Shown: piece after piece, positions 11,613 to 20,648 of the stretch
Layout of the letters: each line of letters starts with the position of its first letter
How positions within the stretch are numbered: position 1 is the stretch's first letter
Assembly (NCBI RefSeq): GCF_014204835.1
Contig: NZ_JACHMD010000001.1
Coordinates: forward strand, 1,426,001 to 1,490,000
DNA length: 64,000 nucleotides
Direction of reading: 5' to 3'
Origin: Microbacterium marinum
GTDB taxonomy: Bacteria > Actinomycetota > Actinomycetes > Actinomycetales > Microbacteriaceae
Notes under the pieces: generated by a model
Database searches by the model: none
What the model saw: only the letters and a program-made list of their open reading frames with translations
Told to the model about the DNA's origin: nothing
Position numbers and translations under genes: made by a program

Positions 11613-12038
11613 GTGGCAGATACCCCGTCCAGCGACGCACCGCGCTTCAGTCCCGTCATCGCGCTGCTGGCCGTGTCCGCATCGTGGGAGGCGCAACTGG
11701 CGGCCGAACTGCGCACCCTCGGCATCTCCACCCGCAAGTTCGCCCTGCTCGGTCACATCGGTGCCGAGCCGGGCATCTCGTTCTCCGAGCTCGCCCGACG
11801 CTCGCACATCACCGTGCAGTCGGCGCACGCGGCCGTGCACGCGCTGGTCGACGACGGTCTCGTCGCGGATGCCACCGCGCAGGCGGGCGCGGCGAGCGAC
11901 CTCAGCGTCACCCCGAAGGGCGACCAGGTGCTCCGTGACGCGCAGGACCGCCTCGCCCAGCTCGACGCCTCGCTCGTGCGGGCGTTGCCGCGGGTGGCGG
12001 ATTCGCTCGGCGGCATCCGGGCAGGCGTCGTCGAATGA
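11613..12038 (+). CDS. MarR-family transcriptional regulator
   Basis: 141 residues with the winged-helix MarR pattern: ISTRKFALLGHIGAEPGISFS, then recognition-helix region SELARRSHITVQSAHAAVHAL and the wing SDLSVTPKGDQVLRDAQ. GTG 11613 lies exactly six bases after a TAGACT -10 (11601-11606), indicating a leaderless message. It overlaps the DoxX-like gene by ATGA, so the two are co-transcribed and the MarR may control that membrane protein. Confidence 0.88.
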   Translation: MADTPSSDAPRFSPVIALLAVSASWEAQLAAELRTLGISTRKFALLGHIGAEPGISFSELARRSHITVQSAHAAVHALVDDGLVADATAQAGAASDLSVTPKGDQVLRDAQDRLAQLDASLVRALPRVADSLGGIRAGVVE

Positions 12039-12436
12039 CGGATGCCGCGAAAATCCTCCGCACCGGCGCTCGATGGACGCTCGCGGCGCTCCTCGGGACA
12101 GCGGGTGTCGCCCACCTCACCACCCTGCGCCGCGGTTTCCGGATCACGGTGCCGGACTGGGCGACGAAGGTGCTCCGGACGGACAAGGACACGATCGTTG
12201 TGGTGTCGGGCGTCGTCGAGGTACTCCTCGCTGCGGCCCTGCTGATGCTCCCCGGCGATCGGCGGCGGGTGGGCCTCGCGGTGGCGGCGTTCTTCGTGGC
12301 CGTCTTCCCCGGCAACGTCCACCAGTGGCGCACCGGTCGCGATGCGCCGGGGCTCGACACCGATCGTCGCCGGTTCGTCCGACTGTTCCTGCAGCCGGTC
12401 CTCGTGGCGTGGGCGGTCTGGTCCACCCGTCGTTGA
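12035..12436 (+). CDS. DoxX-like small membrane protein (paralogue 1)
   Basis: 133 residues, four hydrophobic segments, DoxX-like. The tail FPGNVHQWRTGRDAPGLDTD followed by LQPVLVAWAVWST is closely matched by the protein at 14112-14501. Function in the family is poorly defined (membrane redox or stress). The start overlaps the MarR stop (ATGA). The specific role here is unknown. Confidence 0.75.
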   Translation: MTDAAKILRTGARWTLAALLGTAGVAHLTTLRRGFRITVPDWATKVLRTDKDTIVVVSGVVEVLLAAALLMLPGDRRRVGLAVAAFFVAVFPGNVHQWRTGRDAPGLDTDRRRFVRLFLQPVLVAWAVWSTRR

Positions 12437-12465
12437 CACCGCACCCCTTCAGCTAACCTGAAGGG

Positions 12466-12924
12466 GTGTTCCGCACTCCCGCCACCCTGTTCCGCGTCCT
12501 CGCCATCGCCGAAGCCTGCTCCTGGACGTTGCTCCTCGCCGGCCTCCTCATCCGCGCCCTGGGCGGTCCGTCCCTCGCCGTGACGATCGGCGGCGGCATC
12601 CACGGGTTCGTCTTCCTGTCCTACGGGGCGACGGCGATCCTCGTCGCCCTCAACAACCGTTGGGGAATCGGCCCGGCGGTTGTGGCCGTCGGCTCGGCGA
12701 TCGTCCCCTACGCCACCGTCCCGGCCGAGATCTGGCTGCGACGCAGCGGCCGGCTCGCCGGTGCGTGGCGTCTCGAGGAGACGGACGATCCGCGCGACCG
12801 CCGCAGCATCGACCGGCTCCTGCGCTGGTTCCTGCGGCACGCGGTGCTCCTGGTCGCACTCCTCGTGGTCGCGGTCGTGGCCCTGTACGTCGTGCTGCTC
12901 ATCGTCGGCCCTCCGGGACGGTGA
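12466..12924 (+). CDS. DUF3817-family membrane protein
   Basis: 152 residues. The motif pattern FRVLAIAEACSWTLLLAGL, then GGGIHGFVFLSYGATAILVA, then a Pro-containing helix VPYATVP-like segment and a C-terminal hydrophobic helix, matches DUF3817 membrane proteins of unknown function. GTG 12466 is six bases after TAACCT (12454-12459), with TTGACA at 12433-12438 as a possible -35 at a short 15-bp spacing; likely leaderless. Confidence 0.75.
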   Translation: MFRTPATLFRVLAIAEACSWTLLLAGLLIRALGGPSLAVTIGGGIHGFVFLSYGATAILVALNNRWGIGPAVVAVGSAIVPYATVPAEIWLRRSGRLAGAWRLEETDDPRDRRSIDRLLRWFLRHAVLLVALLVVAVVALYVVLLIVGPPGR

Positions 12925-12931
12925 GTCGGCC

Positions 12932-14062
12932 TCAGCGGCGCGTCGAGACCGTCACGGTGAACTTGCGGTCCCGCACCACCTGACGGGTCGGCCCAACGAG
13001 CCGCTCCAGGACGCCGCGGTACTGCAGCGCGGAGTTCCACACGCACCAGAGCTCGCCACCGCGGCGCAGCACCCGTGCTGCATCGGCGAACAGGCGGGGC
13101 GCGACCTGGTCCGACACCGCCGCGCCGCTGTGGAACGGCGGGTTCAGCGCGATGAACGACGCGCTGCTGTCCGGGCGTCCCGAGAGGGCGTCGGCCCGCT
13201 CGACCGCGATCCGGGCGTCGACGCCGTTGGCGGCAGCCGTCGCGCGAGCCGACGCCACCGCGACGGCGGACTGGTCGGACGCGTATACCCAGGCCTCCGG
13301 ATGCCGCATCGCGAGGTGGGCGGCCACGATCCCCGTCCCGCACGCGTAGTCGATCCACGGGTCGTCTGCCGTGCCTCCCAGAGGGGCGTCGGGCAGATGC
13401 GCGAGCAGCAGGCGCGTGCCGATGTCGACCCGCGCTCCGGCGAACGCGCCGCCGAACGCCCGAATCTCGAGGTCGCCCTCGCGCGCGGCAGCGGGTGCGG
13501 GGGACCATCCCGGCCGCGGCTTCCGAGCAATGAGGACGCGGGACTTCTGCCGCGCATGGCTGATGTCGAGGCGGGTGAACGACTCCGCGATCACGTCGTT
13601 CATGGCGAGGGTCATGTGCTTGATGCGACCACCGGCGAAGACGGTGACCTCGGGGGAGGCATGTGCGGCGATCATCCCCACGATCTCGCGGAGAGCCTCC
13701 AGCGAACGCGGCAGCCGCACGAGGACGACCTCCGCGCCGCGGAGTGCGGCGGCATCCCACGCCACGGACTCCACGGCGTCGGAGAGACCGAGCTCCGCCG
13801 CATTGCGGGCGAGGGCTTGCTCGCCGACGACGCCGTCCTGGTGCACCCGGATGCCCGTGGCGCCCTCGTATGCGGCGGCGAGCGCGAGAGCCCCATAGGC
13901 GTCGCCGGCGACGACGATCGTCCCCGGCCCCGCCGCCGCGCGGGTGGAGGCGGACTCGTCGAGGATCAGCCGGTCGGCGGCGTCGGAGGCGACGAGCCCG
14001 ATGCCTTCGGCGTCGGGTCGGCGGGAGAGCCGCTCGAAGGGGAACGGCTCGAGGGTGCTCAC
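12932..14062 (-). CDS. Class I SAM methyltransferase, RlmG/RsmC-like
   Basis: 376 residues. The C-terminal half has the SAM-binding motif DYACGTGIVAAHLA (238-251) and the catalytic NPPFH (307-311) seen in N2-guanine rRNA methyltransferases of the RsmC/RlmG group. The N-terminal half is the degenerate methyltransferase-like domain usual for this group. Likely acts on rRNA guanine; the exact target is not settled by sequence. GTG 14062 sits six bases after TACGCT (14069-14074); likely leaderless. It is divergent from the second DoxX-like gene. Confidence 0.82.
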   Translation of the reverse strand: MSTLEPFPFERLSRRPDAEGIGLVASDAADRLILDESASTRAAAGPGTIVVAGDAYGALALAAAYEGATGIRVHQDGVVGEQALARNAAELGLSDAVESVAWDAAALRGAEVVLVRLPRSLEALREIVGMIAAHASPEVTVFAGGRIKHMTLAMNDVIAESFTRLDISHARQKSRVLIARKPRPGWSPAPAAAREGDLEIRAFGGAFAGARVDIGTRLLLAHLPDAPLGGTADDPWIDYACGTGIVAAHLAMRHPEAWVYASDQSAVAVASARATAAANGVDARIAVERADALSGRPDSSASFIALNPPFHSGAAVSDQVAPRLFADAARVLRRGGELWCVWNSALQYRGVLERLVGPTRQVVRDRKFTVTVSTRR

Positions 14063-14111
14063 CTTTCCAGCGTACGGCCCGTCGTCGCCCCGGCGCGGTC
14101 ATACTCGGAGC

Positions 14112-14501
14112 ATGAAGACTTTCGCGCGTTGGGTGCTTGCGGGCGCCATGGTGTTCGCCGGGCTCAGTCACTTGTTCTGGGCGCGCAAGGAGTTCCAGGC
14201 GCAGGTGCCCGACCTCGTCACCGAGGTGCTGCCCATCGACAAGGACGGTGTCGTCGTGGCATCCGGAGCGGTCGAGATGATGTTCGGCGCCGCACTGGTC
14301 GCGCTGCCGCGGGAGCGCCGCCGCGTGGGTGCGCTCCTCGCCGCGTTCTTCGTGGCGATCTTCCCGGGCAACATCGCGCAGGCGCTGGGGGAGCGGGAGG
14401 GCTTCGGCCTCGACAGTGGCCGCGCACGCTGGGGCCGGCTGCTGTTCCAGCCGGTGCTCGTCGCCTGGGCGCTGTGGTCCACGTCGCCCTCGCGCCGCTG
14501 A
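14112..14501 (+). CDS. DoxX-like small membrane protein (paralogue 2)
   Basis: 129 residues from ATG 14112, starting MKTFARWVLAGAMVFAGLSH. It shares FPGN, GLDS/GLDT and LFQPVLVAWALWST blocks with the protein at 12035-12436, so the two are paralogues about 2 kb apart. A -10-like CATACT (14100-14105) is six bases upstream. Four probable membrane segments. Function unknown. Confidence 0.75.
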   Translation: MKTFARWVLAGAMVFAGLSHLFWARKEFQAQVPDLVTEVLPIDKDGVVVASGAVEMMFGAALVALPRERRRVGALLAAFFVAIFPGNIAQALGEREGFGLDSGRARWGRLLFQPVLVAWALWSTSPSRR

Positions 14502-14508
14502 CGGCGCG

Positions 14509-15378
14509 TCAGCTTGCGGCGGTTTCGACCGCTCGGACGCGGACGATGTTGGTCGTCTCATCGAGCTCGGCGACCTTCGGGTACGCCTTGACGAAGTCGG
14601 AGAACGACCGGTGACCGAGGGCCTTCTCGCTGAAGGAAGGGTCCATCCGCTTGAGGAGGTTTTTGACAGCCGACAGGTGCACCCACTCCTCGTCGGTCCG
14701 CTCATGCTCCAGCCGGAGCGCCCGTGACAAGAGCTGCGCGGTCGGGTCGGCGGCCTTTCGGCGGCGACGGCCGCTCGTGGTGGGGGCCTCGGGGGCCGGC
14801 TCCGGCTCGGGGAGGGCGACGCCGGGCAGGGAATCGTAGGCGTCGAACTGGTCGCACGCCGCGGCCAGGGACTTCGCGGTGGACCCCGCAACCCCGACCG
14901 CCACCACATAGCGACCGAGGCGCTTGCACCGCTGGGCCAACGGCACGTAGTCGCTGTCGCCGGCGACGATGACGACGTGTGTCAGGTCTTCGAGACGGAA
15001 CAGGTCCTCGACGGTGTCGACGGCGAGGCGGATGTCGGCGCCGTTCTTGGCGTACGCCGCGGCGGGGAACAGCTGGACGAGGTCGACGGCGCGGGCGACG
15101 AGCTGCTCGCGGTAGAGCGCGTTCACCGGCGACGACCAGTCGGCGTAGGCGCGGGTGAGGACGAGCGTGCCGAAGGATGCCGCGTAGTCCATGATCGCGC
15201 CGACGTCGATCGTCGCGGCGGCGAGGCGGTCGGCGATCTCCTTCTCGTCAGGATCGGCGGCGATGCGCTGACGATCACGGGAGTAGCTGTTGCGGCCGTG
15301 CACCCGGTCGTACCAGCTCATGACGATGTTGTCGAAGTCGAGGTATACGGCGACGCGGGGGGTCTGAGGATCCGGCAT
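14509..15378 (-). CDS. NYN-domain ribonuclease-like protein with OST-HTH/LOTUS domain
   Basis: 289 residues. The N-terminal PIN-like NYN domain has VAVYLDFDNIVMS (Asp14, Asp16) and the acidic motif VIVAGDSDYVPLAQ, typical metal-binding residues of NYN nucleases. A charged linker (GRRRRKAADP) leads to a C-terminal OST-HTH/LOTUS-like domain (LSAVKNLLKRMDPSFSEKAL, then FSDFVKAYPKVAEL). The family is related to LabA/MARF1 and is probably RNA-directed; the role here is unknown. ATG 15378 is six bases after CAGACT (15385-15390), so likely leaderless. Confidence 0.87.
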   Translation of the reverse strand: MPDPQTPRVAVYLDFDNIVMSWYDRVHGRNSYSRDRQRIAADPDEKEIADRLAAATIDVGAIMDYAASFGTLVLTRAYADWSSPVNALYREQLVARAVDLVQLFPAAAYAKNGADIRLAVDTVEDLFRLEDLTHVVIVAGDSDYVPLAQRCKRLGRYVVAVGVAGSTAKSLAAACDQFDAYDSLPGVALPEPEPAPEAPTTSGRRRRKAADPTAQLLSRALRLEHERTDEEWVHLSAVKNLLKRMDPSFSEKALGHRSFSDFVKAYPKVAELDETTNIVRVRAVETAAS

Positions 15379-15476
15379 CCACCCAGTCTGTCAGCGGACG
15401 CCGCCGACTCGCCCGGGCTGGTTCTGGAGTTCAGCTTCCTCATAGACTCCGGGCCTGCCCTCCCTGACCCGGGCAC

Positions 15477-16454
15477 TCAGCGGGGGTAGACCACCCCGAG
15501 CTGTCGACGGATCTCGTCGAGCGTGCCCATGATCGCGACGGACTCGTCGATGCCGAGCAGGTCGCCGTCGGTTCGACCGGCGGCGATGAGTTCTTCGGCG
15601 TAGAGCGCCTGGAATTGCATACCGCGACCGTCGACCTGCGATGTGTACGCCTCGCGGACGGTGCCGTCCGGGGCGTGGACACGGAACGACGTCGGCGTGT
15701 ACCAGACGCGGTCGATCGAGATGCGGCCTTCGGTGCCGACGATCTCGGCGGTATTGGGGCCGGCCGCGCGCGAGGACGTCACGAGCGACGAGACCGCACC
15801 CGACGCGTGCGTCAACGAGATCGCGGCCTCCGTGTCGGCGCCGGTCTCGCCGAGCCGGCCGACGGCGCGGACCTCGACGGGCGCGCCCAGGATGTCCCAC
15901 GCGAACGACACCGGGTAGATGCCGAGATCGAGCAGCGCCCCACCACCGAGCTCCAGCGCGTTGAGTCGGTGGGTCGGGTCGCTCGAGATGCGCTGCGTGT
16001 GGTCGGCGATGAGCACACGCGGCTCACCGATCGCGCCCGACGCGACCAGCTCGCGGATGCGCACCATGTGCGGCAGGTAACGGGTCCACATCGCCTCCAT
16101 GGCGAGGAGTCCTCGCCCGGCGGCGGCGTCGCGGATCGCGATCGCTTGGCCCTCGTCGAGCGTCAGCGGCTTCTCGATGAGGACGTGCTTGCCGTGCTCG
16201 AGCGCCAGGATCGCGTTGTCGGCGTGCGCACTGTGCGGCGTCGCGATGTAGATGATGTCGACCTCGGGGTCGCTCACGAGCGCCTCGTACGAGCCGTGCG
16301 CGTGCGGGATGCCGTGCGCGCGGGCGAACTCCTCGGCCGCCTCGAGGCGGCGGGAGCCGACCGCGGTGACGGTCCGTCCGGCGGTCAGGAGGTCGGAGGT
16401 GAACGCCTGCGCGATCCCTCCCGTGGCAAGGATTCCCCATCGAAGCGCGCTCAT
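15477..16454 (-). CDS. Gfo/Idh/MocA-family oxidoreductase
   Basis: 325 residues from ATG 16454: MSALRWGILATGGIAQAF contains the nucleotide-binding GxxGxxA-type turn, followed by YIATPHSAHADNAILAL and the family signature EKPLT with catalytic Lys. The C-terminal beta domain contains GGGALLDLGIYPVSFAWDILG. It oxidises or reduces a sugar, inositol or dihydrodiol-type substrate with NAD(P); the substrate is not recognisable. The upstream extension of the frame is rejected because it lacks homology and overlaps the opposite promoter. A -10-like TAGGCT (16462-16467, minus strand) is seven bases before the ATG. Confidence 0.88.
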   Translation of the reverse strand: MSALRWGILATGGIAQAFTSDLLTAGRTVTAVGSRRLEAAEEFARAHGIPHAHGSYEALVSDPEVDIIYIATPHSAHADNAILALEHGKHVLIEKPLTLDEGQAIAIRDAAAGRGLLAMEAMWTRYLPHMVRIRELVASGAIGEPRVLIADHTQRISSDPTHRLNALELGGGALLDLGIYPVSFAWDILGAPVEVRAVGRLGETGADTEAAISLTHASGAVSSLVTSSRAAGPNTAEIVGTEGRISIDRVWYTPTSFRVHAPDGTVREAYTSQVDGRGMQFQALYAEELIAAGRTDGDLLGIDESVAIMGTLDEIRRQLGVVYPR

Positions 16455-16461
16455 GCTCCCG

Positions 16462-16485
16462 AGCCTAGCGGCGGCCACGTAGGCT
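16462..16485. promoter_or_regulatory. Back-to-back -10 elements of divergent genes
   Basis: TAGGCT on the minus strand (16462-16467) serves the oxidoreductase at 16454. TAGGCT on the plus strand (16480-16485) serves the peptidase at 16492. Only 12 bp separates them, so each -35 region must overlap the other promoter and the opposite start codon. Confidence 0.6.
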
Positions 16486-16491
16486 CGGCTC

Positions 16492-17829
16492 GTGGACCCC
16501 GAAGCCTCCGCCGCGCTCGCGCGGCTGCGTGAACTCCTGCGCATCCCGACCGTGTCGTACGCGGACGAATCGCTGATCGACTGGAGCAGCTTCGACGCGT
16601 TCCACGCCGCCCTCGAGCGCCTCTACCCGGAGGTGCACCGCGTGCTGGAGCGCGAGGTCATCGGCGGGCACTCGCTTCTGTACCGCTGGCGCGGAGCGGA
16701 TGCCGCGGACCCGCTCGTCCTCATGGCGCACATGGACGTCGTCCCCGTCGTCCCGTCGGAGTGGGACCACGAGCCGTTCGCCGCCGACCTCGTCGGCGAG
16801 GGCGAGGAGCAGACGATCCACGCGCGCGGCGCCGTCGACGACAAGGGCGCCCTCGTCGCGATCCTCGAAGCGGTGGAGGCGCTCGTCGCCGACGGCGCGA
16901 CGCCCGCGCATGACGTGTACCTCTCGTTCGGGCATAACGAGGAGACCGCGGGTGGCGGTGCGCAGGCGATCGTCGCGGTGCTCGAGGAGCGTGGCATCCG
17001 TCCGTCACTCGTCCTCGACGAGGGCGGCGCGGTCGTCGACGGCGTGGTGCCCGGCGTGACCGTGAAGACCGCGATGATCGGTGTCGCCGAACGCGGCGTC
17101 ATGACGGTGCACCTCACCGCCCGCGAACAGGGCGGGCACGCGTCGACGCCGCCCGCCGACCCCGCGACCGCTCGGCTCGCACGCGCCGTCCTGCGCTTGC
17201 ACCGTCGCCCCTTCCCGACCCGGCTCGTGGCGCCGGTGCGCGCGATGTTCGAGACCGTCGCGCCGTACACCCGAGGCCCGCTGCAGGCTGTGTTCCGGAG
17301 CATCCGCTATACGGGGCCCGCGCTCGTGAAAGTGTTCCCGAAGCTCGGACCCGAGCTGAACGCACTCGTGCGCACGACCACCGTCGTGACCGAGATGGCC
17401 GGCGCCACCGGCGCGAACGTCCTCGCCACCTCCGCTCGGGCGACGGTCAACGTCCGGCTGCTGCCGGGTGACACGGTGGCATCCGCGCACCGTCGTATCC
17501 GCAGGATCGTCGCAGACCGCGACGTCGACGTCGACGTCGCGTGGGCATCCGAGGCCTCGCCCCTGTCGGCGTGGGATGGACCGGCCTGGGGCCGCCTCGT
17601 CGCCGCGGGCCGTGCGACCCTCGGCGCCGACGTCATCGCCACGCCCTACATCCAGCTCGGCGCGAGCGACAGCCGGTGGTTCTGCGCCATCAGCGACAAC
17701 GTCTACCGCTTCACGCCGTTCCACCTCTCGCGCTCGGAGCGCGAGGCACTGCACTCGCACAACGAGCGCATCCGGGTGCAGGAGTGGCTGCGGGGGATCG
17801 CGTTCTACCGGGCGCTCATCACAGGCTGA
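16492..17829 (+). CDS. M20-family metallopeptidase (carboxypeptidase/deacylase type)
   Basis: 445 residues. Zinc-site motifs run in order: LMAHMDVVPVV (first His/Asp), GAVDDKGALVAILEA (bridging Asp), FGHNEETAGGGA (catalytic Glu pair), a dimerisation domain after EQGGHASTPP, and a C-terminal HSHNERI (last His). The layout resembles the CPS1/PM20D1 branch. It cleaves a peptide or N-acyl amino acid; no signal peptide is seen, so it is cytosolic. GTG 16492 is six bases after TAGGCT; leaderless. An 11-bp hairpin follows the gene. Confidence 0.9.
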   Translation: MDPEASAALARLRELLRIPTVSYADESLIDWSSFDAFHAALERLYPEVHRVLEREVIGGHSLLYRWRGADAADPLVLMAHMDVVPVVPSEWDHEPFAADLVGEGEEQTIHARGAVDDKGALVAILEAVEALVADGATPAHDVYLSFGHNEETAGGGAQAIVAVLEERGIRPSLVLDEGGAVVDGVVPGVTVKTAMIGVAERGVMTVHLTAREQGGHASTPPADPATARLARAVLRLHRRPFPTRLVAPVRAMFETVAPYTRGPLQAVFRSIRYTGPALVKVFPKLGPELNALVRTTTVVTEMAGATGANVLATSARATVNVRLLPGDTVASAHRRIRRIVADRDVDVDVAWASEASPLSAWDGPAWGRLVAAGRATLGADVIATPYIQLGASDSRWFCAISDNVYRFTPFHLSRSEREALHSHNERIRVQEWLRGIAFYRALITG

Positions 17830-17840
17830 GCCGTGGCGGG

Positions 17841-17900
17841 CACCCGCATCCTCAGCTGACTGCTTCGCCGGCGGGTCTCGTCGCCCGGCGGATGCGGGTG
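17841..17900 (+). terminator. Long hairpin after the M20 peptidase
   Basis: CACCCGCATCC (17841-17851) is perfectly repaired by GGATGCGGGTG (17890-17900). The 38-nt loop can fold further (CCGGCG with CGCCCGG). There is no T-tract, as is common in high-GC actinobacteria. Likely terminates the peptidase transcript before the next promoter. Confidence 0.5.
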
Positions 17901-17929
17901 CGTCGATTGCCAGTCATAATGAAGAAACG

Positions 17930-17945
17930 ATGTGACCGTGCACAT
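17930..17945. promoter_or_regulatory. LacI-type operator in the leader of the sugar regulator
   Basis: ATGTGACCGTGCACAT is a dyad with arms ATGTG/CACAT. It closely matches the operator at 19035-19050 upstream of the sugar importer. It lies between the -10-like CATAAT (17915-17920) and the Shine-Dalgarno AAGGAGG (17948-17954) of the regulator, so binding would give autorepression. Confidence 0.7.
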
Positions 17946-17960
17946 GCAAGGAGGCCTGCC

Positions 17961-18974
17961 GTGTCCACCGCCTCCGACCGTGTCAGGATGCCCAGCATCC
18001 GTGACGTCGCCAGGCTCGCGGGGGTGTCGCACCAGACGGTGTCGCGCGTGCTCAACGACCATCCGAGTATCCGCCCCGAGACGAAGGCCAAGGTCCTCGA
18101 CGCGATATCGGTCCTCGACTATCGGCCGAATCTGGCCGCGAGGGCGCTCGTCACCAGCAAGTCGAACATCCTGGGTGTGCTCTCGGCGACGATCGGCGAG
18201 TTCGGCCCGACCTCCTCGATCGCCGGGATCGAGGATGCCGCCCGCGAAGAGGGCTACTCGGTCTCGACACTGAACCTCGGAGCGACGACCCCCGAGGCCA
18301 TCGGTAACGCGGTGCGGCAACTCGCACGAGAGCAGGTGGACGGGATCGTGGTGCTGGCGCCGCAGGTTCGCGTCTTCCATGTCCTGCGGGGCATGACCGT
18401 CGAGATGCCTTTCGTGTCGCTGCAGACGGCGTCCGGGTCCGATGGCGTGACCCTCTCGGCCGATCAGGTCGCCGGGGCGCGTGCCGCGACCGAGCATCTG
18501 ATCTCGCTCGGACATTCGGACATCCTGCACCTCGCAGGTCCGCAGGACTGGATCGAGGCGGAGTCCCGGATGCGGGGCTACCTCGACGGTCTGCGCGAGG
18601 CCGATCTGCCCACGTTCCCACCCATCCGGGGCGACTGGACCGCCGATTTCGGCTATTTCGCCGGCCAGGAGCTCTCGCGCCGCCGCGACTTCACGGCGGT
18701 ATTCGCGGCCAACGACCTCATGGCGATCGGGCTCATGCACGGGTTCCGGGATGCCGGGGTGCGTGTTCCGCACGATGTGAGTGTGATCGGGTTCGATGAC
18801 ATCCCCGTCGCGGCACATGTCGCACCGACACTGAGCACGGTTCACCAGGACTTCCCCGAACTCGGCCGCCGCGCGGTGCGTATCCTCCTCGCGCAGATCC
18901 GCGGTGAGGCCGTGCCCGAGTTCGGGCCGTTGCAAACGCTGCTGCGCACGCGCGAGTCGACCGCGTCGCGGTAG
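17961..18974 (+). CDS. LacI-family regulator of the monosaccharide importer
   Basis: 337 residues from GTG 17961, preceded by AAGGAGG at six bases. HTH: SIRDVARLAGVSHQTVSRVL; a hinge helix region RPNLAARALVTSKS; the ligand domain ends with VIGFDDIPVAAHVAPTLSTV. Located directly upstream of mmsAB-chvE. Matching dyads in its own leader (17930-17945) and before mmsA (19035-19050) argue that it represses both. The inducer is presumably the transported sugar, identity unknown. Confidence 0.92.
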   Translation: MSTASDRVRMPSIRDVARLAGVSHQTVSRVLNDHPSIRPETKAKVLDAISVLDYRPNLAARALVTSKSNILGVLSATIGEFGPTSSIAGIEDAAREEGYSVSTLNLGATTPEAIGNAVRQLAREQVDGIVVLAPQVRVFHVLRGMTVEMPFVSLQTASGSDGVTLSADQVAGARAATEHLISLGHSDILHLAGPQDWIEAESRMRGYLDGLREADLPTFPPIRGDWTADFGYFAGQELSRRRDFTAVFAANDLMAIGLMHGFRDAGVRVPHDVSVIGFDDIPVAAHVAPTLSTVHQDFPELGRRAVRILLAQIRGEAVPEFGPLQTLLRTRESTASR

Positions 18975-19034
18975 CGACACGGATTCGCCGGGCGTACTTG
19001 ACAGCGCCTCAGCATCCGAGCACTATGGACTCAA

Positions 19035-19050
19035 ATGTGAACGGTCACAT
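19035..19050. promoter_or_regulatory. LacI-type operator upstream of mmsA
   Basis: ATGTGAACGGTCACAT is a dyad with arms ATGTGA/TCACAT. It lies downstream of a possible promoter (TTGACA followed 17 bp later by CACTAT) and about 30 bp before the mmsA start. It matches the operator in the regulator's leader in all arm positions but one. Confidence 0.75.
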
Positions 19051-19079
19051 CGACGGTGGCCGCACGTCAAGGAAGATTC

Positions 19080-20648
19080 GTGACCACCACAGCAACGTTG
19101 CCTACCGTGTCCGGCCCGATCCTCGAGATGCAGAACATCACGAAGGAGTTCCCGGGAGTCAAAGCGCTCGCCGACGTGTCCATCACCGTCCGTGCAGGTG
19201 AGATTCACGCCATCTGCGGCGAGAACGGTGCGGGCAAGTCCACCTTGATGAAGGTGCTCTCCGGGGTGTACCCCTTCGGCACGTACACGGGCGATATCCG
19301 TCTCTACGGCGAAGAGCAGCGGTTCCGTGACATCGCCGCGAGCGAGCAGGCCGGCATCGTCATCATCCACCAGGAGCTTGCGCTCATCCCCGAGCTCTCG
19401 ATCACCGAGAACATCTTCCTCGGCAACGAGATCAAGCGGTTCGGTCGGATCGACTGGCCGGCGCAGAAGCTGCGCGCCACCGAGCTCCTCGCCCGCGTCG
19501 GGCTGGCGGAAGATCCCGACGTCCCCATCAAGACGCTCGGCGTGGGGAAGCAGCAGCTCATCGAGATCGCGAAGGCGCTGAACAAGGACGTCAAACTCCT
19601 CATTCTCGACGAGCCGACGGCCGCGCTGAACGAGAACGACTCGCAGCACCTGCTCGACCTGATCCTCGGACTGAAGGCGAAGGGGATCGCGTCGATCATC
19701 ATCAGCCACAAGCTGAACGAGATCGAGCAGATCGCCGACGAGATCACGATCATCCGCGACGGGCGCACCGTCGAGACCCTCGACATCTCGCGCGGCGAAA
19801 TCAACGAGGACCGCATCATCCGCGGCATGGTCGGCCGGTCGCTCGAAAGCCGGTACCCCGACCGCACTCCCGAGATCGGCGAGGTCTTCTTCGAAGTCAA
19901 GGACTGGTGGGTGCAGCATCCGACCGTCACCGAGCGCATGGTCGTGAAGGGTTCGAGCATCAACGTCCGGCGCGGCGAAGTGGTCGGCATCGCGGGCCTC
20001 ATGGGCGCGGGGCGCACCGAGTTCGCCATGAGCATGTTCGGCCGGTCATACGGCACGTTCCTCGGCGGCACCATGATCAAGGACGGCCGGGAGATCGTGC
20101 TGCCCGACGTCGCGTCGGCGATCAAGCACGGCCTCGCGTACGTGAGCGAGGACCGCAAGGTGCTCGGTCTCAACCTGCTCGACACGATCAAGCGCTCCAT
20201 CGTCGCCGCCAAGCTGTCGAAGATCGCGCACAACGGCGTCGTCGACGACCGCGAGGAGTTCACGATCGCCGAACAGTACCGAAAGGCGCTCCGCATCAAG
20301 ACGCCGTCCGTCGATGAGGGCGTCGGCAAGCTCTCCGGCGGCAATCAGCAGAAGGTCGTGCTCGCGCGCTGGATGTTCACCGATCCCGACATCCTCATCC
20401 TCGACGAGCCGACCCGCGGCATCGACGTCGGCGCCAAGTACGAGATCTACGCGATCATCAACGAGCTCGCGGCGCAGGGCAAGGGCGTCATCGTCATCTC
20501 CAGCGAGCTGCCCGAACTGCTCGGCATCTCCGACCGCATCTACACCGTTTTCGAAGGTCGGGTCACCGACTGCATCCCGGCCGACCAGGCGACACCCGAG
20601 GCACTCATGCGCAGCATGACCTCCGCGACTCAGAGAGCAACCGCATGA
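19080..20648 (+). CDS. mmsA: Monosaccharide ABC transporter, double ATP-binding protein
   Basis: 522 residues from GTG 19080 with AAGGAAG upstream. Two ABC domains: Walker [10 protein letters not shown] (47-55), Q-loop [14 protein letters not shown] and Walker [12 protein letters not shown] in the first; a divergent second domain with [27 protein letters not shown], signature LSGGNQQKV and [15 protein letters not shown]. The [12 protein letters not shown] stretch is characteristic of the GguA/MmsA multiple-monosaccharide type. It energises the permease next door. The start overlaps nothing; its stop overlaps mmsB (ATGA). Confidence 0.93.
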   Translation: MTTTATLPTVSGPILEMQNITKEFPGVKALADVSITVRAGEIHAICGENGAGKSTLMKVLSGVYPFGTYTGDIRLYGEEQRFRDIAASEQAGIVIIHQELALIPELSITENIFLGNEIKRFGRIDWPAQKLRATELLARVGLAEDPDVPIKTLGVGKQQLIEIAKALNKDVKLLILDEPTAALNENDSQHLLDLILGLKAKGIASIIISHKLNEIEQIADEITIIRDGRTVETLDISRGEINEDRIIRGMVGRSLESRYPDRTPEIGEVFFEVKDWWVQHPTVTERMVVKGSSINVRRGEVVGIAGLMGAGRTEFAMSMFGRSYGTFLGGTMIKDGREIVLPDVASAIKHGLAYVSEDRKVLGLNLLDTIKRSIVAAKLSKIAHNGVVDDREEFTIAEQYRKALRIKTPSVDEGVGKLSGGNQQKVVLARWMFTDPDILILDEPTRGIDVGAKYEIYAIINELAAQGKGVIVISSELPELLGISDRIYTVFEGRVTDCIPADQATPEALMRSMTSATQRATA

